NCBI GenBank assembly: GCA_949752735.1
Contig: OX457053.1
Span: 6,094,677 to 6,158,676 of the forward strand
Direction: 5' to 3'
Length of the DNA: 64,000 nt
From: Lumbricus terrestris
Lineage: Eukaryota > Annelida > Clitellata > Crassiclitellata > Lumbricidae
In this document: one piece after another, positions 1 through 9,153 of the stretch
How the letters are laid out: every line of letters begins with the position of its first letter
Position numbering within the stretch: position 1 is the stretch's first letter
Program-made: the position numbers and the translations under genes
Notes under the pieces: generated by a model
Database searches by the model: none
What the model was told of the DNA's origin: nothing
Seen by the model: the letters and a program-made list of their open reading frames with translations, nothing else

Positions 1-439
1 AAGGGGAAAGCCCCGAACGCGCCAGCCGCTCAGGAGCCGTCGACTCTCGCCAGGAGTCTGAAAGCGAAGAGCATGTTCGATTTATCTCTTGGGACGAAAA
101 ATCCCCCGAAGCCCGAGGTGACCGGGATTTCCCCGATGGAAGCCCCCGCCAGTGGGGTTACGAGGCTGACCATTCGGGGACTGCATCTGGGGCAGTCGAA
201 GGCGGATATCACGCGATTGATGGTGTGTGACGTCGACTGTTTGGCGAGTGTTGAGTTCGAGTCGGCGACGAAGATATACTGCAGCGTCGGACCGGCGAAA
301 GCGGGAAGTGGAAGCGTGTTGGTGGAGACGCACTCCGGCGGAAAGGGTTCGTCGCTCGTCGCGTTCCGACTTGTGGAGAGCAGAGAGGAAGAGTCGTCCA
401 GTTGGGCAGCGGTTCCATATTCTGCGTCGGATGAGCCAG
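1..439 (+). CDS. FIP-like gene, exon carrying the IPT/TIG domain
   Basis: Open from base 1 in frame 1 and ends at ccag|gtttgt (phase 1). The TIG core starts at PEVTGISPMEAP and runs to LVAFRLVE. Intron 1 that follows begins with a T-rich, ATT-repeat stretch. Confidence 0.85.
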
Positions 440-3400
440 GTTTGTAATTTTTATTTTTTAAATTTTTTTATTATTGTTTTAATTATTATTGTTGTTTTTA
501 TTATTATTATTGCTGTTTTTTTTTGGTACAAATTTATTATTATTTTTATTGTTTTTATTATTATTGTTTTTTTTATAGTTTTTTTCATATTATTATTATT
601 CATTTATTAAACGTAACATGTTTTACAAGAAGCAGCACAAAAAGTCCAACTATTTATTATTGTTGTTTTTATTATTATTTTTTACCCATGGTATCAATGA
701 TCCCTTGGGATTCGGAAAAAAATGCTGTTAGGAGCAGGAAATTTGACGGTAGGGTCAGGCCTCCTCTTCAATTATTATTTTTATTGTTGTTATTATTAAT
801 TATTGTTATTTTTTATTATTATTATCACTATTGTCATTGCCATTGGCAGTTTTTTACGCAAGATATCAGTTATCACTCTGGATCTAGAAAAATGCTATCA
901 GTTCTCTCCATTGACACATCCCTTGCTATTAAATTTTTACCCAAAACACATCGTTTTAAAACTACTTTCCTTTTCTGTGTCTTTCGCACTGGGAGCACCT
1001 CTGATTGGTATGCAGATGTGCTTTATAAATTTATAAATACAATGCAATGCCATAATAATGACGATGATGATGATAATAAAAAAATACAATAGAACTATTG
1101 TTACAGCAGTTATCTCTGGATCGAAAGGCGTTGATCATCTGACGGTGGACGACAGGCGAGATTCGGGTGTCTTCAACCAAGGTCCGTTTGACAGATCGCC
1201 TCAGGTGAATGGTCGCCACTCCCCGGCCAGACTTCCTCCTCCAGTGGTGGAGATCCAGCCGATCCGAATGGAGAAGAAGCCGATGGGAAGTCCATTCCGC
1301 GCGTTCGGTAAAGGAAAGAAGTCGGATAAAGACAAGGCCTCGTCGGAGGCTCACGAAAATAGGAACAATGAGGTGAGACAATAGAGGTTTTCTCTGTTAT
1401 TAATTTATTCTTTTGGGGGTGGGGGTGGGTATTCGATAGTGTTCTAGTTAGCAATATGCTGGACTGTCGATCACGAAGAAGTTTGGGGTTCAAATCTCCA
1501 TCACGGCTGGATATTTGGTTAGAGATTTCTGTTCCATCTGTGTCTTCAGGGCGCGGTGGTGTAGTGGGTATGTTCGTCGCCTTGCAGCCGAAGGGTTGCA
1601 GGTTGCAGGTGGATTCGCCACCTCAAGTCGCCACGTAGGGACCTTGGGCAAGTCCTTCACTCGCAATTGCTCAGCGCTTTGGTGTGAAACTCCGATGCAG
1701 TGTCCGCGCTGTGGTCGGGAGCGCCTCTGAGTAGAGAGCTTGAAGGGGCGCTATAACAAGTGCGCATACAAACAAACTCAGCTGTGATATGAGTACATGG
1801 GCCGTACACTGTTGGTGGGATGATGAGACGGCGAGGGAGAGGATTAGCTGAGGCTAAGAAAATGAAGTTGCTATGTTGAACAAGCCATTGTTAAGGGCAT
1901 CATTACCTGCTTTAATTATTGTTCTTTTCGCTTGTTTTCCAGTCGCATTATCACACTGATTCAAACGAGCATCTCAACAACGAAGCAACGAACAGAAAGA
2001 TAACAGGTGAGCGCTGCATTGCATACGTATGTTGCGTTGCATACGTATGTTGTGTTGCATACGTGTGTTGAGCAACACTTTGAAGTGCCTCATTTTATGG
2101 TGCTACGTAAATAGGAATATAATAGGTAAGAATAAGTTTCAAAATCGGTTTCATATATTTAAAAAACTGAAGCAATTGGATTAATATCGATATGCTCAAC
2201 TTTTCGGTGAAACTAAATTTCGTTAAAACGTTAATGCATATCGCAGATGCAAATGCAGGTTCATGCAGCCCTTCTTTCCGGCCTGGTTTTGTGCAGCGTA
2301 AAAGCACTGACGTTTAATTTTTTTCTACTGAAGCATGGCTGCCATTAATAGTCCTTAAACGGCACATACTGCGATATTTTGTTCCACATTAGCTGGATCA
2401 GTGACTTTTTCCATCCTATGGACGATCATTCCAGAAATATATTACAGTAAGACGATATGTATGGGGTGGGCCAAAAAAAGACCCGTAGGTTTTTTGCGCA
2501 TTTTTGAATCGTCAAAAAAGGTGGGTGGCCTCACTAAAAGTGATATAACTTTTGTTCTGTTTGAAATATTTTGATGAAATCTGGCCATGATGTGTAAATA
2601 TAAATTGTCTATAAGCCTGTAAAATTTCATTTCGAAATTCTTACTTTTGGTCAAGCTATTGGCAAAAAACCTAGTGGTCTTATTTTTGCCCCACCCTGTA
2701 TATAGTAAGATGGTTTTGATGACTTTTGCAGAACTTGAACAAGAGCTGACGCTGTCGGATGAACAGGTCAAGAAACTCCAGACGGAAAACAAATGTAAGC
2801 ATTGCGCAGTGGGAACTTTCCTTGTTTTCGAGGACTTTTTTGGAATGCCTTCCCAGAAGATATCGTGAAGTTGTGCTATATAAATGGTGTGAATGAATGA
2901 CACGACCTCTTTAGAATGCATGACGACCTTCTTATGACATGACCTCATTATTGCATGACTTTATTTTAACCTGACCTCGTTCTTGCATGTCTTTATTACT
3001 ATATGTCATTTTTATGGCATGACCTCACTAGTACATGACCTAATTATAATGCAACCATTTTATGACTGGGGCGCGGCGGTGTAGTGGGTATATTCATCGC
3101 CTTGCAGCCGGAGTGTTGCAGGTTCGAATCCACCTCAAGTCGCTGCGTAGGGACTTTAGGCAAGTCCTTCACTCGCAATCGCTCAGCGCTTTGGCGTGAA
3201 ACTCCAGTGTAGTGTCCGCTCTGTAATCGGGAGCGCCTCTGAGTAGGGAGCTTGAAGGGGCGCTATAACAAGTGCTCATACAAACATTATGACTTTAAGT
3301 GACTAAAAAAACTGGCATTCTGCACAATTTTAACGTACTTTCACATACAGTAATTGTCCGCAGTTTGATGAAAATTGATAATTTTTCATTGCAGTTCTGC

Positions 3401-3498
3401 GAGACGAAAACGAGCGAATGCGACGCTACATGGAGAACCTTGTGAATCGAGCGATCATTTCTTGTCCACAGATACTCTGTGTTGACGACAAAGCTTAG
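1..3498 (+). CDS. Rab11 family-interacting protein (class I-like) with internal Sec5-type IPT/TIG domain, 3' part of gene
   Basis: Five exons in one consistent reading frame: 1-439, 1110-1372 (or 1107-1372), 1943-2006, 2732-2794 and 3395-3498. The frame is open to base 1, so the gene begins upstream and the ATG at 73 is not shown to be a start. Order of parts: a Ser/Ala-rich lead, an IPT/TIG domain (PEVTGISP...LTIRGLHLG...SGGKGSS) closely resembling the Ral-binding TIG domain at the N-terminus of exocyst Sec5/EXOC2, a basic Pro/Ser linker, a heptad-like coiled coil (ELEQELTLSDEQVKKLQ) and a C-terminus, RRYMENLVNRAIISCPQIL, that fits the Rab11-FIP Rab-binding domain (known pattern Y-I-D-x-L-L-x-R-V-M-x-x-x-P-x-I-L). 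FIPs are dimeric Rab11 effectors on recycling endosomes. A C2 domain, expected at the N-terminus of class I FIPs, would lie outside the window. The TIG plus FIP-RBD pairing is unusual. The alternative, two adjacent genes, is less likely because all phases match. Confidence 0.82.
440..840. repeat. T-rich / (ATT)n low-complexity DNA in intron
   Basis: Long runs of tta/att triplets at about 440-600, 645-690 and 768-838. Translations of this stretch (poly I/F/Y) are meaningless. Confidence 0.85.
1110..1372 (+). CDS. FIP-like gene, linker exon
   Basis: Acceptor ttacagcag is a NAGNAG site; starting at 1107 or 1110 both keep the frame and differ by one residue. Donor gag|gtgaga, phase 0. Encodes a polar linker with a basic patch (FRAFGKGKKSDKDK). 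Confidence 0.8.
1551..1777 (+). repeat. tRNA-derived SINE
   Basis: Starts gcgcggtggtgtagtgggta (pol III A-box-like) and ends tgaaggggcgctataacaagtgc followed by an A/C-rich tail. The B-box is garbled here by a duplication (gcaggttgcagg). Lies in an intron of the FIP-like gene. Confidence 0.8.
1943..2006 (+). CDS. FIP-like gene, short linker exon
   Basis: Pyrimidine-rich acceptor ttgttttccag, donor acag|gtgagc, ends in phase 1. Encodes SHYHTDSNEHLNNEATNRKIT. Chosen on phase and splice sites rather than conservation. Confidence 0.7.
2461..2700. mobile_element. MITE with imperfect terminal inverted repeats
   Basis: Left end ggggtgggccaaaaaaagac is mirrored by right end gtcttatttttgccccaccc. 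Flanking TA-rich bases fit a Tc1/mariner-type TA target. It abuts the coiled-coil exon of the FIP-like gene (acceptor 31 bp downstream). Confidence 0.6.
2732..2794 (+). CDS. FIP-like gene, coiled-coil exon
   Basis: Acceptor cttttgcag, donor aaat|gtaagc, phase 1 to 1. Encodes a heptad-like stretch starting ELEQELTLSDEQVKKLQ that leads straight into the Rab-binding exon, as in FIP proteins. Confidence 0.82.
3070..3285 (+). repeat. tRNA-derived SINE, intact head
   Basis: Same family as the copy at 1551, with the canonical B-box ggttcgaatcc and tail gaaggggcgctataacaagtgc. Located in the last intron of the FIP-like gene. Confidence 0.85.
3395..3498 (+). CDS. FIP-like gene, terminal exon with Rab-binding domain
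   Basis: Acceptor ttcattgcag, then FLRDENERMRRYMENLVNR, IISCPQIL and a stop (TAG) at 3496-3498. The Tyr/Met-Glu-Asn-Leu and Pro-x-Ile-Leu positions match the FIP Rab-binding helix. I found no clear AATAAA in the next kilobase, so the transcript end is unknown. Confidence 0.83.
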
Positions 3499-4208
3499 AA
3501 AATAGTTGATCAACGCAACTGCGGCATACAAGGATTTCTACGCGATATATTAGACGCTCACGATGAGAATTCAAAGACGACATATCTTCCACTTTTTTAT
3601 GTTCTGTGCATTGTTGATTTTTGAATTCTGTGAGATTATGTGCAAGTGTTGAACGTTGGTGAGAGGCAATTTCTGGGTTGTATGTGATGTTGATTTTGGG
3701 GGGTTAAAGTTAGGGTGGAAATTGGATGTAGAGTATTTCAATTTCTGGGTAGGATGTGATGTTGATGTTTGGGGTGGATGTTGGGGTCTAAATTGGATGC
3801 TGAGTATTTAATTTTCTGGGTTGGATGTGATTTTGATTTTTTTGGGTGGGTGGACACTGGAGAGGTGGAAATTTGAAGCGGAATAGTTCAATTTGAACTA
3901 TTCAACTATTCAATAGGATATGCTTATTTTTTGGGTGGATGTTGGTGCAGGAATCGAATGTGGAGTATTTCAATTGTTGGGGAGAATTCGTTGTGGATTT
4001 TTGAGTCATCTTTCAATTAATTGTTATTTGGAATATGCTGATGTCGTGAATTTCTTTTTTCTGAGTACCCCAAGTTTGGGTAGCTGGCAACTGTTTGAGG
4101 AGAGGTTTTAGTGTTCATTGTGGGTTTGTTAGGATGGATTGGGGATTTGAGTCTTTCAATTTGTATCACCCCAATTTTGTGAATGAGTGTTGCAACTGCT
4201 AATGAAAG

Positions 4209-4375
4209 AATGATTCACCCTTTTGTATGTTTCACTCGTTGTGTTTCACCCTTTTGTATGTTTCAGTCTTTGTATGTTTCACCCTTTTGTATGTTTCACC
4301 CTTTTGTATGTTTCACCCTTTTGTATGTTTCACCCTTTGTATGTTTCACCCTTTGTGTGATTCACCGTATGTAAG
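4209..4375. repeat. Minisatellite, about 16 bp unit (ttgtatgtttcaccct)
   Basis: Several near-identical copies in tandem, followed by diverged copies. Confidence 0.9.
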
Positions 4376-5025
4376 ATTCGCCATTGCTATGATTTGTACA
4401 TAAATTTACGTTGGTCTTAATTTGGGTGAGAAGATCAAACCGGTATATTGTAAGCTTAAAGACTGATTATGTACGCTTCCATATATTTCTTTGTGGTTCC
4501 TCTATTGACTTGTAATGTAGCTTTTGAGATCAATATTGTATGGAATGGTTCTGGAACATTCCAGAGAAATGACAACAGGTCAGTTTCTAAGCTGTAGAGG
4601 CATTTTCCTTGAAAAGCGATGTTTCCGATTCAATTTCTCGCCACATTGGCGTACAGTGCGTAACTAGTGACCCTTACTATTTTCTATGAGACCTTGTAAA
4701 TATTGCACTCTATAAATTCCTACTGTCCAGTTGGTGCTATGAAACTTGTCCTATGTTTATGAAAAGGGTCCAGCTGCTTGATCAGTTTATATTCCTCACT
4801 GTACAGTGTGGACTTACAAGTGCGAAGATATAATGGGATAGGTCGAGGATACTGTGTGTACGCAAGGCATTGCACAAAAGAGGATAATGTCAAAAAAGTG
4901 GATATTTATCAGTTCTTGTACAGGGCATTAATCAACACAGCATCTTAACACTTTGCCTTTACTGCACTTTTGTCGTTAAGTTAACGGCCAAATCGCTTGT
5001 GTCATTTCATGCTGAACTTAATTAA

Positions 5026-5065
5026 CCCTTTGCAATTACAATTCTGCACACCTGGCATGCAAGGG
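5026..5065. mobile_element. Tiny TTAA-flanked inverted repeat
   Basis: ccctttgca ... tgcaaggg with TTAA on both sides (5022-5025, 5066-5069). Its ccctttg... termini resemble the TTAA-flanked element at 31155, so it may be a minimal derivative of the same piggyBac-like group. Confidence 0.5.
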
Positions 5066-5705
5066 TTAAAACATATCTGTTCTTGCATCCGTCTGTTTTA
5101 TATACTGATCTTCTGAAAGTTGACTTGATTACAAGTTGACAGTTACTAATCAACAGTAATAATTATAGCTGATTACTGGTTGGCTTTGGCGTGCAAAAAC
5201 AGCGGCTAATCAACATTAATAATTGTAGCTGTGTAGACAAATTGGGAGCATGGAAACAAGTTCACTCTGTACTCGCATCTCATGACTTGCATTGCAAATT
5301 GATTTTTCGCTTGCGATGAGGTGATTTATTATAAGCCGACTCGCAATAATTGCATTGTTGAACTGTGATGTGATTGACACCGCCGCTTTTGATATAATTC
5401 CCGTTGCAAAAGTTTTTTTTCGTTTTGATGCGTGTTTTGAGTTTTTTGCATATGATGTAGCGGTGTTGATGGCTCTGTAATCCACCTCTGTAATTTATTT
5501 CTTCCAAGTGACTATGTAACAAAGATGTCAATAAGAAATATTGGAACAATGATTAGAAGAAGAAAGCTTAGTCAATACAGTGTTGCCTTTGCAGGAGTAT
5601 GCTCTGCATGTTCATCATGTTTAAAGAATGCAATATATGCACCATGGAACACGCCATTTTAAGACAAATTCTGATCAAACATGGTAACAGAAAAGTGGAT
5701 CCTAT

Positions 5706-5962
5706 CGTGGGCGCCTGCAGACAGTTTTGCAGGAGGAGCTAAATACGATGGTCATGGTTAACTTTTTTAGCAAGAGCTTGAAAAATTCAAAGCAGGAAAT
5801 TAAGAACAAGGGTATTTATTTTTCATGGAGATTTCTAAATGTAAATTTCTTAGTTTCACTTTGTGTGCATCATTAGCGCTTAGCACAAATAATTTTTAAG
5901 AAAGCCAAAAGTAGTAGTTAAAAAAATTGGTATCAGTCTGCCCCTATGTGCGGGCGCCCATG
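5706..5962. mobile_element. hAT-type MITE (257 bp)
   Basis: Termini cgtgggcgcc and ggcgcccatg are inverted, flanked by GATCCTAT (5698-5705) and GATCGTAT (5963-5970), an 8-bp target duplication with one mismatch. Related copies lie at about 55425-55740 (reverse) and 56237-56515. Confidence 0.75.
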
Positions 5963-6221
5963 GATCGTATGTTTAATACAGCGCTTCATAACACCACCTC
6001 GTTTGTTTTAAGGGATCCTGCATGTATGTCTAAACACGTGTGTGTTTATTAGTATCTGCATATATAACTATATTTGTGTGTGTAAAGTTTGTAAGTGTAT
6101 GTATGCATATTTACATGTATATATAGCATGCACTGAATTACTTGTATGGTGCCCTTTGATAACTTCCAGAAGGTGGTCTATAACCCAGATTTCAAGTGGA
6201 CTTGTAAGTTTCTCTCGCATC

Positions 6222-6390
6222 CAGTGGCGTAGGCAAGGGGGGGTTTCGGGGGTTAAAACCCCCCCTATTGGCTCCGGAAAAAAGGTTTTTTAAAGGTTAT
6301 TTTTCCATTTAAGTAAGAAAAATAGCAAAAAAACAGGGTTTCCGGCCATAAACTCCCCCCCCCCATCAAAAATTCCTGGCTACGCCACTG
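6222..6390. mobile_element. hAT-type MITE (169 bp)
   Basis: Termini cagtggcgtaggc and gctacgccactg, flanked by a perfect 8-bp duplication CTCGCATC (6214-6221 and 6391-6398). The interior has G-runs on the left and C-runs on the right. Confidence 0.9.
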
Positions 6391-7057
6391 CTCGCATCAA
6401 AATGTTCTTAAAATGTTGGAAAATTAATCAATTATTTGACGTTTGCTAAATAACGAAACCACCGATAACTGATTAATTTCAGAATCGTGTTGCAAATGTG
6501 CATAAAATTTGTTTGTGTTTTGTGTTTATGTCAACTATAAAATTGGTTCAGTTCTGGTTGCTGTTCTGGTTTCAGGACAGCCATACAATCCTCTTCAGAC
6601 CCTCCTTTGTTAATTGTAAAGTTGATTAAAGTGCCTATCACTGTATATATTTCTGAGATTGTACATGTGTTGTGTGTTTGGTAGCAATTATAACAACAGT
6701 AGTAATAATATACCGTAGTTATTATTATTATGGGCATTTATTAAGCATTACATTTCAAACGACAAAGCTTAGGAGTTGGGAGTGAAGAAGTTTCTCATGG
6801 TCCATACACGCCGTCTGTTTAATTTTTTTCAAGCTTACTTTACATGGTTCAAATAGGGTGCAAAGAATTGTGATTTCTGTAATGTGTATTTTGTGAAAAA
6901 CCAGTTAGCTATCACAGCATGGTACACCATGGTAAAACAGTCATTTACAAAATTAGCACCTGGACAAAACGGAACTGAATTACACAAACCACCTGGGAAA
7001 AACAAGAATCAACAACAACTGCATGAAAGTGAAAAACTGTGGCATAGTTTGGAACAT

Positions 7058-7231
7058 GTCTAGTTTCACAGCTTTTTTGGTTGTAGGACCATCCATCTGG
7101 AATGACCTCCCTTCAAATGTGTTTATTAAATCTGACCAATCAAACTTTGTTTCATTAATAAATATCACGTCTTTTTGCCGTGGCTTCTGAGTACGTTCCT
7201 TGAAGGGACGCTATATAAGTTCATAGAATGA
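7058..7231 (+). pseudogene. LINE 3' end (reverse-transcriptase ORF C-terminus plus tail)
   Basis: The frame reads VGPSIWNDLPSNVFIKSD and ends SFCRGF-stop at 7187-7189. G-P-S-x-W-N-x-L-P is the usual C-terminal signature of CR1/L2-type non-LTR retrotransposon ORF2. The tail ccttgaagggacgctatata then atgaatg matches the SINE tail seen across the window. Confidence 0.75.
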
Positions 7232-8966
7232 ATGTCATTTATTTGTCTGACCATCTGGGAAAAACGGTCCTGAATTCAGTAACACATAACCTTTATTTGT
7301 AATAAACAAGCATTAACAAAAGCCACTGCATGGCTGAAGAGTATCGGGACAAAACGTTTGTTTCTGAGGAGACTTTTTGTAGAGGCTCTAACAAAATATC
7401 AATGTCAAATCAATAAATGTGATTTTTTTCTGTTGGTGGTGGCAAAAATAGTGCTTGCCAATAATTTAAATATATATTTTCAGGATTTACGTAGAAATTT
7501 ACATATTATGTTTGAAGACTTTGTTCACACTTTTGCAAGTTTTAAAAGCCGTGATGTTTTGAACTTGCTTTTCTTGTGGTCGTCCGTATTCCTCTTTTAA
7601 AGTGATTTTATTCATTTTTCCAAGTCCACCTAATGTTTGCCTTTTGTCCATTAATTCTTAAGCATCATATTTTGCATTGTAATTTGTATTTTGATGTATA
7701 AACTTAAGCCACGACGAGTAATTACAGTTGGTGAAAATAATTATGTAATGAGATTGTTATGTCATTTTAAGTTGTTCAAATGTAAAAATAAACAATACAT
7801 ACGGATAAATTGTTGGTTCAATTTCAATTTAATAAATTTCGCTGCTGAATTTACTGTGTCTGCACAAGGCTTTTCCAATGATACTGTGTGCATGTGTGTG
7901 TGCTCTAAATAATTTTCTACAAGTCTCGGCATTGTAAATTTTACACAAAGTTGTATAAACAAATTGTGACACTACATACAATTATACATAGCCTATATGC
8001 TCGTGAACAGCTTAAGACTAGGGTCGGTATACGTTTAAGAATAGGGTCAGTATGGTATGCCATAATGAATTCGCTACATTTTCAAAGCAAAAATCTGCGA
8101 AAAGCTAACCATTCTGGAAAATGCATTCTGTTATTAAAAGCCGTAACGGATTACTGATTAATGTCAGTTTGCAAATCAGAATCATGAATTCAAAAAATTT
8201 AATAAAATATTCAAAACAATCTGAAGACATTGTGCGAAGCTGCTACCATTTGGCCTGCAAATCACTGAAACTCTGCCAAAACACAACTAGAACAAAAAAT
8301 AGCATCACAGTTGGAAACAACAATCAGTGTTACACAACAACCTGGAAAATGCAACGTCTGCTAAAAGCTGAAACTAATTCCAATTTTGATTAGTGAATTG
8401 TTATAACGCCGATTTCTAACGCACCTGGCATCAGCAAATACACTTCTAGACCCAAGCACTGTGGTAGGACTACCACTGAATCGCTAAGTGTACATAAGCC
8501 ATCTAACCGGAATGTCTTAATTCGCAAGTCCTGGCTGGGATAGCGTAGTACGCACACATCTTCTGCCTCAAAACACTTGAAAACTGTTGCGTTGTTTCAC
8601 AAGGATTAAGCAACTTGAAGAGGTGCTATATAAGTGCTCTCAATGAATTATATATAAATATATATATATATATAATATATCTGAATATATGTAGTTATGC
8701 ATTGCACCTTTCAATTGCATCTCAAATGCTCAATGACTTATTGCAACTAATTGGCAACTTCTAACAGCATCTAACGTACAATCAATCTACAAAGGTATTG
8801 CATCTACTTTCTACAAGTAAATATATCGGTTGATAAATATTCGAATCAACTCTTTAACTTCCTACAGTCCATTCCGTCGCTAAGAAACCATCAAATAAAA
8901 ACAAAATCATAACGTTGAAACCGTAAGACGAATCGGTTTTACTTTCGACCGGATGTACATCGTCTT

Positions 8967-9153
8967 CTACATTTCGTTCAGCAGCTTACGTAGATCGGCC
9001 AGAGACGGGAGGTAGTAGTCGGGTACCTGATTCTGATCGGTCGGGACTTTACTGTGCTGCTTGTGTTTGACTTCATCGAGCGAAGAAAAGCCAGTGAGCA
9101 CGAGAAGCGACCTCAGACCGCACGTACTCGCAAAGAGAATGTCTGTGTCGAGC
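8967..9153 (-). CDS. PGP: PGP exon 8, stop codon
   Basis: Acceptor cttcag; completes motif IV (RLDTD), then VLTGFSSLDEV ... VPDYYLPSLADL, with TAG at 8969-8967. No convincing AATAAA was found close downstream. Confidence 0.94.

Larger units (their letters stand above)
3499..8966. other. Intergenic region between the FIP-like gene and PGP
   Basis: No exon recognised on either strand. Contains diffuse G/T-rich repeats (3650-3960), a 16-bp tandem repeat (4209-4375), a 40-bp TTAA-flanked hairpin (5026-5065), two hAT-type MITEs (5706-5962, 6222-6390), a LINE 3' end (7058-7231) and an AT-rich patch near 8650-8690. The rest looks like unique AT-rich DNA. The 3' UTR of both flanking genes must lie in it. 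Confidence 0.7.

Noticed and set aside
73..75. ATG at 73 as the start of the TIG-containing protein
   Set aside because: The frame is open upstream to base 1 with protein-like sequence (AQEPSTLARSLKAKS) and no upstream stop in view, so the exon is more likely internal.
1551..1777. tRNA gene (A- and B-box-like words)
   Set aside because: The same unit recurs at least five times with a long shared 3' body and tail and cannot be folded by eye into an intact cloverleaf; it is a SINE head.
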